NCBI GenBank assembly: GCA_024103385.1
Contig: JAGFIT010000084.1
Span: 1-64,000, forward strand
From: Vicingus serpentipes
GTDB lineage: Bacteria > Bacteroidota > Bacteroidia > Flavobacteriales_E > Vicingaceae
Direction: 5' to 3'
Length of the DNA stretch: 64,000 nt
The position numbers and the translations under genes are program-made. Shown piece after piece: positions 47,333 through 55,997 of the stretch. Position 1 is the first letter of the stretch. Each line of letters starts with the position of its first letter. The notes below the pieces were generated by a model. That model did no database searches. It had not been told where the DNA came from and saw only the letters and a list, made by a program, of their open reading frames with translations.

Positions 47333-48022
47333 TTACAAGTGTAATCCACACTCTGTTTTAGGACTATTGTTCCATCTGCCAGATCTTCCTTTCCCTGGAA
47401 CGGTACAATGTTTACATCCTACTGAAAAATATCCTTTTTCCACCAATGGGTGAAAGGGTAAATCATGTTCTTTAATGTATTTTTCTCTCTCTTCCTCTGT
47501 AACATCTAACAAAGGATAAAACTTTAAGATTCCACCTCTATCTTCAAAAATATCTAAAGACGATCGGTGATCACTTTGCCACTCCATTAAACCAGAAACC
47601 CACACGGTAAAACGTTCTTTAATTAATGTTAAAGGTTCTACTTTATTAATTGTACAACAGTAATCAGGGTCTTTTTTCCAGGTTTCATCTTTTGTTGTAA
47701 ATTCATGCTTCCATTTTTCTGCTCTAACATCTTCTACGTCCAGCCCATACAATTCCGTTAACTTTTCTTTATAGGATAATGTTTCAGGGAAATGATAGCC
47801 TGTATCAATAAAATAAATCTTTTGATCTGAATTAACTTGAGAAAAAACACGTAACAAAAAAGCCGATGTAGTAGCAAATGAAGATGTCAACATTACTTCT
47901 TCCGCATCAAAATCTTTATATAATTCTTCAATCCGTTCTTCAACGGTAAGTTGGTTATATTTTTCGTTTAACTTTTTTATTTCTTCAGCAGAAATTATCC
48001 TTTTTACACTTTTCACACTCAT
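47333..48022 (-). CDS. cysH: Phosphoadenylyl/adenylyl-sulfate reductase with Fe-S cluster motif
   Basis: The 229-residue protein has the PP-loop fold, FIDTGYHFPETLSYKEKL, and WVSGLMEWQSDHR. Cluster ligands are seen at Cys122-Cys123 (DYCCTINKVEPL) and Cys203/Cys206 (VGCKHCTVPG), and the catalytic Cys225 in the tail (KTECGLHL). The Cys pairs mark the APS-reductase type that carries a 4Fe-4S cluster. It reduces activated sulfate to sulfite. It sits directly upstream of the transporter pair and downstream of the siroheme genes. ATP sulfurylase (cysD/cysN) is not in this operon, so activated sulfate must come from genes elsewhere. Confidence 0.94.
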   Translation of the reverse strand: MSVKSVKRIISAEEIKKLNEKYNQLTVEERIEELYKDFDAEEVMLTSSFATTSAFLLRVFSQVNSDQKIYFIDTGYHFPETLSYKEKLTELYGLDVEDVRAEKWKHEFTTKDETWKKDPDYCCTINKVEPLTLIKERFTVWVSGLMEWQSDHRSSLDIFEDRGGILKFYPLLDVTEEEREKYIKEHDLPFHPLVEKGYFSVGCKHCTVPGKGRSGRWNNSPKTECGLHL

Positions 48023-48023
48023 C

Positions 48024-48668
48024 TTAATTTAAATAAATTTTAAAATCTGTTGGGTTTACATTTCCCAACTTATATTCTTTTTTATGGTCTTTATCTGTAT
48101 CTAAAACACTCGTTACACTATTTAATGTTGCTATTCTATGGTGCAAATCTTTTTTTAATTTGCTCCTTACATTATGTAAAGATTCCAACGAATACTCCAC
48201 CTCATCTGGAATAACATCTTCGAAAAACAACCTCAGCTTTTTAGCCATTGTTGGCGATTGTCCATTGGTTGAAATTCCTAATTTCAAATTTCCTTTCGTT
48301 ACCACTGAACCTAAATAAAAGTCGCACAATTCAGGGTCATCCACCACATTCGTTAGTATTCGTTGCTCCTTTGCATCTAATTTTATTTGTTCATTTAAGA
48401 TTCTATTATTTGTTGCTGCAATTAATAAATCAAAAGGCTTTATATCCTCTTTATCATAAGATTTTTGAATCAACGTAATGTTATAAAAGGCACTCAGTTC
48501 TTTTACTTTGTTATTAATTTGCTCTGCAATAATTGTCACTTTTGTTTTAGGACTACTTTTTAAAATACTTCCTAATTTCTCCAGCGCAATATTTCCTCCC
48601 CCAATAATCAAAACATCCAATTCTTCTAGTTTTAAAAAAATAGGATATAAACTGTTTCTAATTTCCAT
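48024..48668 (-). CDS. Siroheme synthase N-terminal-type precorrin-2 dehydrogenase/ferrochelatase
   Basis: The 214-residue protein begins with YPIFLKLEELDVLIIGGGNI (NAD-binding GGGNIA), then LIAATNNRILNEQ, NVVDDPELCDFYLGSVVTKG and LGISTNGQSPTMAKKLRLFF. This is the CysG N-terminal (Met8-like) domain as a separate protein. It oxidises precorrin-2 to sirohydrochlorin and inserts iron to give siroheme, the cofactor of sulfite reductase. It overlaps cobA by 11 bases, so translation is coupled. Confidence 0.9.
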   Translation of the reverse strand: MEIRNSLYPIFLKLEELDVLIIGGGNIALEKLGSILKSSPKTKVTIIAEQINNKVKELSAFYNITLIQKSYDKEDIKPFDLLIAATNNRILNEQIKLDAKEQRILTNVVDDPELCDFYLGSVVTKGNLKLGISTNGQSPTMAKKLRLFFEDVIPDEVEYSLESLHNVRSKLKKDLHHRIATLNSVTSVLDTDKDHKKEYKLGNVNPTDFKIYLN

Positions 48669-49431
48669 AGTAATTCAAGTTTGATAATTCGTTCACCAGC
48701 ACTTCTCTTTTTAGAGAAACAACCTCTCCTATTAAAATAATTGCTGGGGCTTGTATGTTGTGTTCTGCTTTCAACTCTTCAATTGTCGCTATATTTCCAT
48801 AAACTGCTTTTTCAGTAGCCAGCGTTCCGTTTTGAATAATTCCCACCGGAACATCCTGTTTATTATGCTTTTTGTACAACTCAACAATCTTAGCCAATTT
48901 ATTCATGCCCATTAAAATAACTACTGTTGCATTGGTCTGAACTGCTAATTGAATATCATCAGATAATTCTCCTTTGCTGTTGGTTGCTGTTAATACCCAA
49001 TAACTTTGACTTACGCCTCTATTGGTTACTGGTATTTTTTGAGATGCAGGAACTGCATTAGCGCTTGATATTCCAGGAATAACATCTACTGGAATTCCAA
49101 ATGATTCAACATACTCCAATTCTTCAAATCCTCTCCCAAATATAAAAGGGTCTCCTCCTTTTAGTCTTACTACATGACCATAATTTAAAGCATGTTCAAC
49201 TATCAGTTGATTAATCTCTGTTTGAGAAAAACTATGTTGCCCAGCTCGTTTTCCCACGCACATCAATTTAGCTGTTGGAGGTGCATGTTTCAAAATAGCC
49301 TCATTCACCAATGCATCGTATAAAACAACATCTGCACTAACTAAAGCTTTTACACCCTTTAATGTCAATAAATCCGGATCTCCAGGACCCGCACCAACTA
49401 AGGTTACTTTTGATTTTTTATTCGTTTTCAT
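48658..49431 (-). CDS. cobA: Uroporphyrinogen-III C-methyltransferase
   Basis: The 257-residue protein has SAM-methylase motifs VTLVGAGPGDPDLLTLKGVK, DVVLYDALVNEAIL, VRLKGGDPFIFGRGFEE, GIPVDVIPGISSANAVPA and NRGVSQSYWVLTAT. It methylates uroporphyrinogen III twice to precorrin-2, the first siroheme step. It overlaps the sulfite reductase gene by 14 bases and the CysG-N gene by 11 bases, forming a tight siroheme/sulfite block. Confidence 0.95.
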   Translation of the reverse strand: MKTNKKSKVTLVGAGPGDPDLLTLKGVKALVSADVVLYDALVNEAILKHAPPTAKLMCVGKRAGQHSFSQTEINQLIVEHALNYGHVVRLKGGDPFIFGRGFEELEYVESFGIPVDVIPGISSANAVPASQKIPVTNRGVSQSYWVLTATNSKGELSDDIQLAVQTNATVVILMGMNKLAKIVELYKKHNKQDVPVGIIQNGTLATEKAVYGNIATIEELKAEHNIQAPAIILIGEVVSLKREVLVNELSNLNYYGN

Positions 49432-51517
49432 GGACTAATGCTTTTGCTCTAAATTCATCTAATTGTTTGTAAAATGACTTCGCTTCTTCTAAATATTTTT
49501 TTGCAAACTCTTCCGTTGGTTCATTGTTTTTAATCTGATATACAAAATCAGCAAAAGAAGATTTTAAACTCACCACTCCTTTATCTATAAAATTGATGTC
49601 AAAATCTTTTACAATACCCGTTTGTGTATTTGTTTTAACACCCTCTGCAATTAATAATGCTTTAGCAGCATTAATAATAGAAGTATAGGTGTGATAAATA
49701 CTATCTGCATATTGTCCCAACTTAATTGATTCTGCAGCATTATCTAATTTCTCTTCTGTTTCAAAAAACAAGGTAGCTACCAAATCAATTACAACACCAG
49801 CACATTCCCCCACTCCAATCGCTTTTATATACGCTTCATCATGTCCCCAATCAATAAAGTCATCTTGAGTTAAATTAGTAGTATCTGATAATGGTTTTAA
49901 TAAATCATAAAAATAAATCTTCTCTTGTCTATCGTAATAGGCTAGAAAAGATTCTCCTGCTGATGAATTAGCCTCAAAATCATTCAACAATAAACGCAAT
50001 GCCTCAGGTCCTCTTTTACTAGGAATTTTAATCACTTTATCAGAAAATCTTCCTTGTCCATTCCCTAAAACTCCTCCTCCTAGTAACACTTGCAACGCTG
50101 GTGCAATCAATTCTCCTGCTTTAACGGACATTCCCTGAAATCCAATTTGAGCCATATTGTGCTGTCCACAAGCATTCATACAACCACTAATTTTAATAGC
50201 AATATCTTTATTGTTTACATATTGAGGATACTCCTCTTTCAATACTTCTTCTAATTTTTTAGCAATACCTGTACTGCTCGCTATTCCTAAATTACAAGTA
50301 TCTGTTCCTGGACAAGCAGTAACATCATGTGCACTATTATATCCTAAATCAATAAATCCTAATTTTTCTAACTCTGTATAGAAAAATGGCAATAATTCTT
50401 CCCTTACATGTCTGATTAAAATATCTTGACGTAAAGTCAATCGAATTTCACTACCTGCATACTTATCTACTAAATCAGCTAACAAACGCGCTTTATCGGT
50501 ATAAAAATCACCTAAAAGAATTTTTAGCCCTATTGCATATAATCCATCTTGTTTTTGAGCAAATACATTTGATTTTCTCCATTGATCGTAAGCAGCAGGA
50601 TTAGATAGCGTTACATTGGGCACTTCCACTTCAGGTAGCACAACAGGTTGATCATAAGCAGCTGTATCAATAGGGAAAACATGATTAGATAATGCTTTTG
50701 TTTCTTCTTCTACCAAAGTCAAGAAAGCTTCCATTCCGATATCTTTCAGCAAATACTTCAATCTTGCTTTTGCTCTATTTGCCCTCTCACAATGCCTGTC
50801 ATATATTCTTAATACTCCCTCAATAAATGGAATTATTTTGTCTGTTTCCAAAAATTCATAAGCTACATCCGCATGTCTGGGTTGAGACCCTAAACCTCCC
50901 GCTAACATTACTTTAAAACCACGAACACCATTTTTTACTTTTGCAATAAATCCTAAATCGTGCATAAAACTTAGTGCAGTATCTTCATCTGTTCCTGAAA
51001 AAGAAATCTTAAATTTTCTTCCCATTTCTTGACAAATTGGGTTTCGCAAAAAGAATTTAAAAGTAGCTTCTGCGTAAGGAGAAACATCAAAAGGTTCATT
51101 TGGGTCAATCCCTGCAGTTTCAGATGCAGTAACATTACGCACTGCATTACCACATGCTTCGCGAATAGTAATGTCGCTCTTTTCTAATTCTGCCCACAAC
51201 TCAGGTGTTCTGTCCAAACTCACATAATGAATCTGAATATCTTGTCGAGTAGTAATATGTAATCTTCCTTTTGAATATTCATCTGACACATCTGAAATTC
51301 GGTGTAATTGTTCGGATGTTACTCTACCGAAAGGTAATTTAATACGAATCATTTGTACCCCAAATTGGCGTTGCCCGTATATTCCTCTTGCCAAACGTAA
51401 GCTTCTAAACTTTTCTTCATCAACCTTACCTTCTTTAAAAAGCTGAATTTTACGCTCTAATTCTATAATATCTTTTTCTACTATAGGGTTTTCTATTTCT
51501 GTTCTAAAACTTTTCAT
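49418..51517 (-). CDS. Siroheme-dependent sulfite (nitrite) reductase with C-terminal helical domain
   Basis: The 699-residue protein has two ferredoxin-like/siroheme half domains. The first contains GRLHITTRQDIQIHYV and CGNAVRNVTASE. The second has the 4Fe-4S/siroheme ligands Cys402, Cys408 (ACPGTDTCNLG), Cys446 and Cys450 (SGCMNACGQHNMAQIGFQG). The last 150 residues or so (from about 545) are helical and resemble the HEPN-like extension seen in Bacteroidota members. It reduces sulfite to sulfide (six electrons). Nitrite as substrate cannot be excluded by sequence, but the cysH and met context favours sulfite. It sits 8 bases after the homoserine dehydrogenase gene. Confidence 0.92.
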   Translation of the reverse strand: MKSFRTEIENPIVEKDIIELERKIQLFKEGKVDEEKFRSLRLARGIYGQRQFGVQMIRIKLPFGRVTSEQLHRISDVSDEYSKGRLHITTRQDIQIHYVSLDRTPELWAELEKSDITIREACGNAVRNVTASETAGIDPNEPFDVSPYAEATFKFFLRNPICQEMGRKFKISFSGTDEDTALSFMHDLGFIAKVKNGVRGFKVMLAGGLGSQPRHADVAYEFLETDKIIPFIEGVLRIYDRHCERANRAKARLKYLLKDIGMEAFLTLVEEETKALSNHVFPIDTAAYDQPVVLPEVEVPNVTLSNPAAYDQWRKSNVFAQKQDGLYAIGLKILLGDFYTDKARLLADLVDKYAGSEIRLTLRQDILIRHVREELLPFFYTELEKLGFIDLGYNSAHDVTACPGTDTCNLGIASSTGIAKKLEEVLKEEYPQYVNNKDIAIKISGCMNACGQHNMAQIGFQGMSVKAGELIAPALQVLLGGGVLGNGQGRFSDKVIKIPSKRGPEALRLLLNDFEANSSAGESFLAYYDRQEKIYFYDLLKPLSDTTNLTQDDFIDWGHDEAYIKAIGVGECAGVVIDLVATLFFETEEKLDNAAESIKLGQYADSIYHTYTSIINAAKALLIAEGVKTNTQTGIVKDFDINFIDKGVVSLKSSFADFVYQIKNNEPTEEFAKKYLEEAKSFYKQLDEFRAKALVHENE

Positions 51518-51525
51518 TTTTTGTC

Positions 51526-52758
51526 TTATAATTTTACTGCTTCTTTTACAGAAGCATTTCTCAATTCATTTATTAAATTTTCATCCTCAATAACAATAAC
51601 GGAAACGCCCTTTTGTTCTATTAATGTCTTATTCCTTTTCAAATCCGCAAGGGCTATTTTTCCAAGTAATTGGCTCCCATCAAAATTAATAGGTGTAAAG
51701 TTACTAATATCAACACCTATATTCTGAATATTAGATACTGTTTCAGCACTTAACACAACATTAATTTGCTCTTCATTAGCTAATTGAATATTTTGTTTAT
51801 CCAATTTACTGTACGAATAGCTATAACCAGCATCTATTGCCTTTAAATCTGAATACACCACTGACCCTGTTGGCAAGCTTCCCGCTCCTTTTCCTTTATA
51901 AAAATGCTGCCCAATATTGTCTGACTCTACCAAAACAGCATTGTATTCATTTTCAACATTAAACAAATCATTCTCGCTATTTACAAATGTGGGCAATACC
52001 GATAAAATTAACTTATTTCCTTCTAAGGATGACTTTGCTATTAACTTAATTTTTTGATGGTGCTTTTTTGCAAATTCAATATCTGCTAATGATATATTTT
52101 GTATGCCTATATTTAATACTTCATTAGGTTTAACTATTTTTCCAAAAGCATGAGCTGCCACAATAATCAATTTATACAAAGCATCATATCCTCCTACATC
52201 AGAAGTAGGATCAGCTTCTGCAAAACCTAAATCTTGTGCTTGTTGTAATGCTTCTTGATAAGAGATTCCCTCATTAAACAATTTAGATAAAATATAGTTA
52301 GAAGACCCATTAAAAATTCCAGAAACTTGCCTAACAGGATCATTAGCAAACAAATCATTCAATATTCTTATAATTGGTATACTTCCACATACCGCACCTT
52401 CATATAAGAATTTCCCATTATATTGTTTTTCTGCTTTAACTAATTCTGCTAAGTGGTTTGCTATTAATTTCTTATTAGCGGATATTACGTTTTTCCCTAT
52501 TTCGAGATTTTCATATACAATACCATACGCTTCTTCTGCAGAACTAATCAACTCAACGATAGCGTGCATTGTTTTATCTTGAGCAGTATTAGGGTTGGTG
52601 GTTTCTAATATTGCTTTAATTGGTTTACGTTTTTTAGTTTCGTCTTTAACAATAACGGTATGTAGTCTATCTTCCTCATTATTATCCACTAGATAACTAT
52701 GAAAGCCTTGACCTACAGCTCCAAATCCGTACAATTTAACTTTGTTTTCTGTGCTCAT
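51526..52758 (-). CDS. hom: Homoserine dehydrogenase
   Basis: The 410-residue protein has an NAD(P)-binding start (LYGFGAVGQGFHSYL), VISANKKLIANH, GAVCGSIPIIRIL, GIFNGSSNYILSKLFNEG and the catalytic stretch GFAEADPTSDVGGYDALYKL. It converts aspartate semialdehyde to homoserine, the substrate of MetX. The stop-start spacing to metX is a single step (52758/52759). This is a stand-alone enzyme, not the ThrA fusion; a methionine-specific role is implied by the operon. The C-terminal 60 residues have no aspartokinase domain. Confidence 0.9.
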   Translation of the reverse strand: MSTENKVKLYGFGAVGQGFHSYLVDNNEEDRLHTVIVKDETKKRKPIKAILETTNPNTAQDKTMHAIVELISSAEEAYGIVYENLEIGKNVISANKKLIANHLAELVKAEKQYNGKFLYEGAVCGSIPIIRILNDLFANDPVRQVSGIFNGSSNYILSKLFNEGISYQEALQQAQDLGFAEADPTSDVGGYDALYKLIIVAAHAFGKIVKPNEVLNIGIQNISLADIEFAKKHHQKIKLIAKSSLEGNKLILSVLPTFVNSENDLFNVENEYNAVLVESDNIGQHFYKGKGAGSLPTGSVVYSDLKAIDAGYSYSYSKLDKQNIQLANEEQINVVLSAETVSNIQNIGVDISNFTPINFDGSQLLGKIALADLKRNKTLIEQKGVSVIVIEDENLINELRNASVKEAVKL

Positions 52759-53814
52759 CTATATTGCTATTTTTAAATTAGTTCTTTTATTATTGGTGTT
52801 TTCTTTTTTATAAAAATTTTCAAATACTGTCTTTAACGATTCTGTCTCTATTAAAAACCCATCGTGTCCATACAGGGAATTTATAATTGCTAACTCACTA
52901 TTTTTAATTCCTTGGTGCAATGTTTCAGATTCTGAAACTGGAAATAAAACATCAGAATTAACTGCCACTACTAATGTTTTCGCTTTGATGGTACTTAATG
53001 CTTGTTTTACTCCCTCTCTATTTCTCCCTACATTATGGCTATCCATTGCTTTAGATAAATGCCAATAGGAAAATGCATTAAATCTCTTTACCAATTTATC
53101 TCCTTGGTAATTTTGGTAACTAGCTGCTTTAAAAGCATCCACTTCATTATCACCATCTACTTGTGTACTGGTATAAGCCTCATAAGAACGGTAGCTCAAT
53201 AAAGCAAAAGAACGAGCTACCTTTAACCCTTTTAATCCTGCATCGTCTGATGAAGAATACCAAGTTCTATCTGTTTTTATAGCCATACGTTGACTCTCAT
53301 TAAATGCTCTACCCCATGAGGAATGTTGAGCATTAGTCGCAATCAAAAACAAATTATCAATTACTTCTGGTTGTTGAATAGCCCATTCTAAGGCTTGTTG
53401 CCCTCCTAAAGAACCTCCTAACAATGTGTGGATTTTATGAATCCCTAAATCCTTTCTTAATAAATCTAATCCTTGAACAATGTCTCTAATGGTAATATCT
53501 GGAAAAGTATGGTAATAAGGGTTCCATGTATCTGGGTTGATAGATAATGGTCCTGTAGTGCCATAACAAGACCCTAGAACATTCGCGCAAATAATAAAAT
53601 ATTTTTCAGGGTTATAAAACTTTCCTTTTCCTACTAATCCGTTCCACCAATCTTCTGGATTAGAATTTGCTGTTAAGGCATGTGTAATCCATATCACATT
53701 ATTTTTTTCTGGATTCAACTCTCCCAATGTGGAATAGCTAATGGTTAGGTTGGAAAGTTTTCTTCCCGACTCTAATGTAATCCCTTGTTTATATGTAGTT
53801 GTATTGGTATTCAT
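52759..53814 (-). CDS. metX: Homoserine O-acyltransferase (alpha/beta-hydrolase type)
   Basis: The protein has 351 residues from the ATG at 53814 (MNTNTTTYKQGITLESGRKL); an upstream in-frame ATG at 53835 adds seven residues. Motifs seen: WITHALTANSNPEDWW, GSCYGTTGPLSINP, ILGGSLGG-type nucleophile elbow (LLGGSLGGQQALEW, catalytic Ser), VAVNSDVLFPVSE (Asp region) and SLYGHDGFLIE (His). It activates homoserine with an acyl-CoA for sulfhydrylation by MetZ. It is the first gene of the operon, directly behind the SAM riboswitch, leader ORF and hairpins. A 7-bp hairpin (53843-53863) lies just upstream of the start and may affect initiation. Confidence 0.92.
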   Translation of the reverse strand: MNTNTTTYKQGITLESGRKLSNLTISYSTLGELNPEKNNVIWITHALTANSNPEDWWNGLVGKGKFYNPEKYFIICANVLGSCYGTTGPLSINPDTWNPYYHTFPDITIRDIVQGLDLLRKDLGIHKIHTLLGGSLGGQQALEWAIQQPEVIDNLFLIATNAQHSSWGRAFNESQRMAIKTDRTWYSSSDDAGLKGLKVARSFALLSYRSYEAYTSTQVDGDNEVDAFKAASYQNYQGDKLVKRFNAFSYWHLSKAMDSHNVGRNREGVKQALSTIKAKTLVVAVNSDVLFPVSESETLHQGIKNSELAIINSLYGHDGFLIETESLKTVFENFYKKENTNNKRTNLKIAI

Positions 53815-53842
53815 GTTTTTTAATTTAAAACTCATTCAAACT

Positions 53843-53863
53843 AGCTCTTTTTATCCAAGAGCT
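53843..53863 (-). promoter_or_regulatory. Hairpin just upstream of metX start
   Basis: On the minus strand: AGCTCTT, 7-base loop GGATAAA, AAGAGCT. It ends 8 bases before the ATG at 53835 and 29 bases before the ATG at 53814. It could hinder ribosome access to the upstream start; a role is inferred only from position. Confidence 0.4.
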
Positions 53864-53891
53864 TCATTTCTATCCGTAAAAACTTAAGAAA

Positions 53892-53917
53892 ATGCTGCTT
53901 AGCGATTATAACAGCAT
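53892..53917 (-). terminator. Attenuator-like hairpin overlapping leader ORF end
   Basis: On the minus strand: ATGCTGTTA, loop, TAAG CAGCAT followed by TTTCTT. The stem takes in the two Cys codons and the stop of the leader ORF. The T-run is short, so it would be a weak terminator. Its position between riboswitch and metX suggests transcription attenuation. Confidence 0.45.
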
Positions 53918-54018
53918 AACATCAACTGCATGGTATTATACTCTTGAAAGTATAAACGAGTTTCATTATAACCTAAAAGGTTATTAAAATTTGAGAGTAG
54001 TTGTAATAGTGTTTTCAT
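53899..54018 (-). CDS. Leader peptide ORF rich in Met/Cys at its end (39 aa)
   Basis: The 39-codon ORF begins MKTLLQLLSNFNNLLGYNET and ends TMQLMLCCYNR before TAA. The last ten codons hold two Met and two Cys, and they overlap the 5' arm of the hairpin at 53892-53917. This is the layout of an attenuation leader for methionine/cysteine supply. An in-frame extension to 54084 exists, but it would run through the riboswitch hairpin. Whether it is translated is unknown. Confidence 0.45.
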   Translation of the reverse strand: MKTLLQLLSNFNNLLGYNETRLYFQEYNTMQLMLCCYNR

Positions 54019-54054
54019 TATGTAATTTTTTATATTTTTCTCTGAAACCATTTC

Positions 54055-54154
54055 AGAGAATAGGATTTGGCACCGGTTTTCCAATTCTTCCCGATAGTTA
54101 TCAGGATTGAACTTTTAGTTGGTTGCCAGAAGGTCATAGAGCCTAATCTCTCGC
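54055..54154 (-). promoter_or_regulatory. SAM-I (S-box) riboswitch
   Basis: The minus strand carries the S-box core words TCTGGCAACC (54121-54130) and GGTGCCAAATCCT (54062-54074). P1 forms between AGAGATTAGG (about 54142-54151) and CCTATTCTCT (54055-54064) with one mismatch. The middle arm contains CCTGATAACTATCGGG. SAM-I aptamers sense S-adenosylmethionine and repress methionine genes. The 3' half of P1 (54055-54059) is also the 5' arm base of a perfect hairpin (54039-54059, TCTCTGAAA TGG TTTCAGAGA). P1 and that hairpin therefore exclude each other, which gives a plausible expression platform. It precedes metX and the whole sulfur operon. Confidence 0.88.
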
Positions 54155-54211
54155 TTCTTCTTTATAAACAATTACAAATCACGAAATGTGATATACAATT
54201 GAATTCAAGTA

Positions 54212-54239
54212 CAAATGTACAGATTATTTTGAAAAACAA
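54212..54239 (-). promoter_or_regulatory. Bacteroidota-type promoter of riboswitch-metX operon
   Basis: On the minus strand, TTG (54239-54237) and TACATTTG (54219-54212) are separated by 17 bases. The predicted transcript start near 54205 places the S-box aptamer some 50 bases into the RNA. Confidence 0.65.
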
Positions 54240-54331
54240 AATAAAATTGCTTTTTATTTTAACTAGTATCAATTATACAAGTAAACCATATTCACTGAAA
54301 GTAAGTTGAAAAGGTACTGGAAAAATATAAG

Positions 54332-54832
54332 CTATTTAATACGTTTCCCTTCTGTAGTAAATGAAATTCTACCCGCAGTTGAAAGCTGAATCCCTTCAAA
54401 TAATGGTTCGGTTGTAGTTGGTTTTATTGCCCAGTCAAACAAAAAATTAGCTCCTGTCCCTCCTTCCTTATCCAGCTCGTCTATTATTATAGCTACTGTT
54501 TCCATTGGAGTTATAAAAATTGGTTTTTTAAAGTAAGTTCTTATTAACTTTCCATGTGTATCAAAATACTTGGCAGAAATCACATAAATTGTATCTTTTA
54601 TACTCGTGTTCCTAATACTAACTGTTGATGTTAAATCGTGTGTTGAATGTTCTGTATAACTATATATTTGTGAATAAACAGACAAGTAAGTTTCTCCATA
54701 AATTAAAGAATCTTGCTGGTTTACAACTATAGCTCTTTTTTCCCAGTTAACTGGATTAACAGAGCTCATTTCTCTTTCATTTTCACATGAGAAAAGAACA
54801 ACAATCAATACTATTAATAATACATTCTTCAT
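54332..54832 (-). CDS. DUF3124-like lipoprotein
   Basis: The 166-residue protein has a lipoprotein signal (VLLIVLIVVLFSCENE, lipid Cys near residue 16). The body is beta-rich, with LSVYSQIYSYTEHSTHDLTS, STVSIRNTS and a C-terminal GTGANFLFDWAIKP motif typical of DUF3124. The function is unknown; it should be held in the outer or inner membrane facing the periplasm. It is a single gene, transcribed towards the riboswitch leader, with its stop about 90 bases from the metX promoter. Confidence 0.8.
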   Translation of the reverse strand: MKNVLLIVLIVVLFSCENEREMSSVNPVNWEKRAIVVNQQDSLIYGETYLSVYSQIYSYTEHSTHDLTSTVSIRNTSIKDTIYVISAKYFDTHGKLIRTYFKKPIFITPMETVAIIIDELDKEGGTGANFLFDWAIKPTTTEPLFEGIQLSTAGRISFTTEGKRIK

Positions 54833-55013
54833 TGTAAACGAAATTACCGAATTTATGTAACATTTCCATATTAGCTAAACTAATTTTTGTTGGTGTTTTT
54901 AGCAATCTGTTCTAACTCCAAGTGATTAAAATTGTTCGTTTAATAATTTTACAAGAAATAATTACATAAAATATTAAACTGTATCTTTACAAAACTATCA
55001 AAAAGGCCGTTTA

Positions 55014-55970
55014 ATGGGAACTTTTTTAAACCAACAGATTAGAAAATATTTAGGGGAAAACAAAGTAAGTGACTATATCATTGCTAAACAGTTTTTAAAC
55101 TTAAAAATTACTGTTAAAGGTCTTATTAAAGATATTATTTTTATTATAGTAGGCATTCTTGCTGCTGGCTTTGGATTAAAAAGCTTTTTATTACCTAATA
55201 ACTTTATTGATGGAGGTGTTACAGGAATTTCTTTATTGGTGGAAGAGTTAACAACTTACCCCTTATACATTCTTATTGTTGTTATCAATGCTCCCTTTCT
55301 TTTTTTAGGGTACATTCAAATTAGCAAATCTTTTGCTATCAAAAGTATTTTAGCTATTCTTGGACTTTCTTTGGCATTAGTTTTTATTGAGTACCCTATT
55401 ATTACATCCGACAAACTATTGGTAGCTGTTTTTGGTGGTTTCTTTTTAGGGGCTGGTATTGGACTTTCAGTTAGAGGTGGTGGTGTTTTAGATGGCACCG
55501 AAGTTTTAGCTATTTATTTGAGTAGAAAGACAGGACTAACTATTGGTGATCTTATTTTTGGGTTTAACATTATTATATTCTCCACAGCTGCTTACCTTTT
55601 ATCTATAGAAACTGCCTTGTATTCAATTTTGACTTATCTGGCAGCATCAAAAACAATCGATTTTATTGTTGAAGGAGTGGAAGAGTACATCGGAGTTACC
55701 GTTATATCTACACATAGTGAAGACCTAAGACTCATGATCATAGAAAAATTAGGAAGAGGAGTTACTATTTACGAAGGAAAAAGTGGATTTGGTAAACGTG
55801 GTGAAAATCTAAACAAAACAGATATTATTTATTCTGTCATTACTCGTTTAGAAATATCTAGACTACAAAATGAAATCCAGAAAATAGACCCAAATGCTTT
55901 CATAGTGATGAATAGTGTGAAAGATTTAAAAGGAGGGATGATTAAAAAACGTCAGTTTAAAGAAAAATAA
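55014..55970 (+). CDS. YitT-family membrane protein (DUF161/DUF2179)
   Basis: The 318-residue protein has five to six membrane segments (about 35-235), with family motifs GLKSFLLPNNFIDGGVTGIS, FFLGAGIGLSVRGGGVLDG and TIDFIVEGVEEYIGVTVIST. A C-terminal soluble DUF2179 domain follows (about 240-318; LGRGVTIYEGKSGFGKRGE, DPNAFIVMNSVKDLKGGMIK). Members are integral membrane proteins of unclear transport function. It is a single-gene unit between divergent and convergent neighbours. Confidence 0.92.
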   Translation: MGTFLNQQIRKYLGENKVSDYIIAKQFLNLKITVKGLIKDIIFIIVGILAAGFGLKSFLLPNNFIDGGVTGISLLVEELTTYPLYILIVVINAPFLFLGYIQISKSFAIKSILAILGLSLALVFIEYPIITSDKLLVAVFGGFFLGAGIGLSVRGGGVLDGTEVLAIYLSRKTGLTIGDLIFGFNIIIFSTAAYLLSIETALYSILTYLAASKTIDFIVEGVEEYIGVTVISTHSEDLRLMIIEKLGRGVTIYEGKSGFGKRGENLNKTDIIYSVITRLEISRLQNEIQKIDPNAFIVMNSVKDLKGGMIKKRQFKEK

Positions 55971-55997
55971 ATACCTAGAGTTTTCAAAAATCACTTC

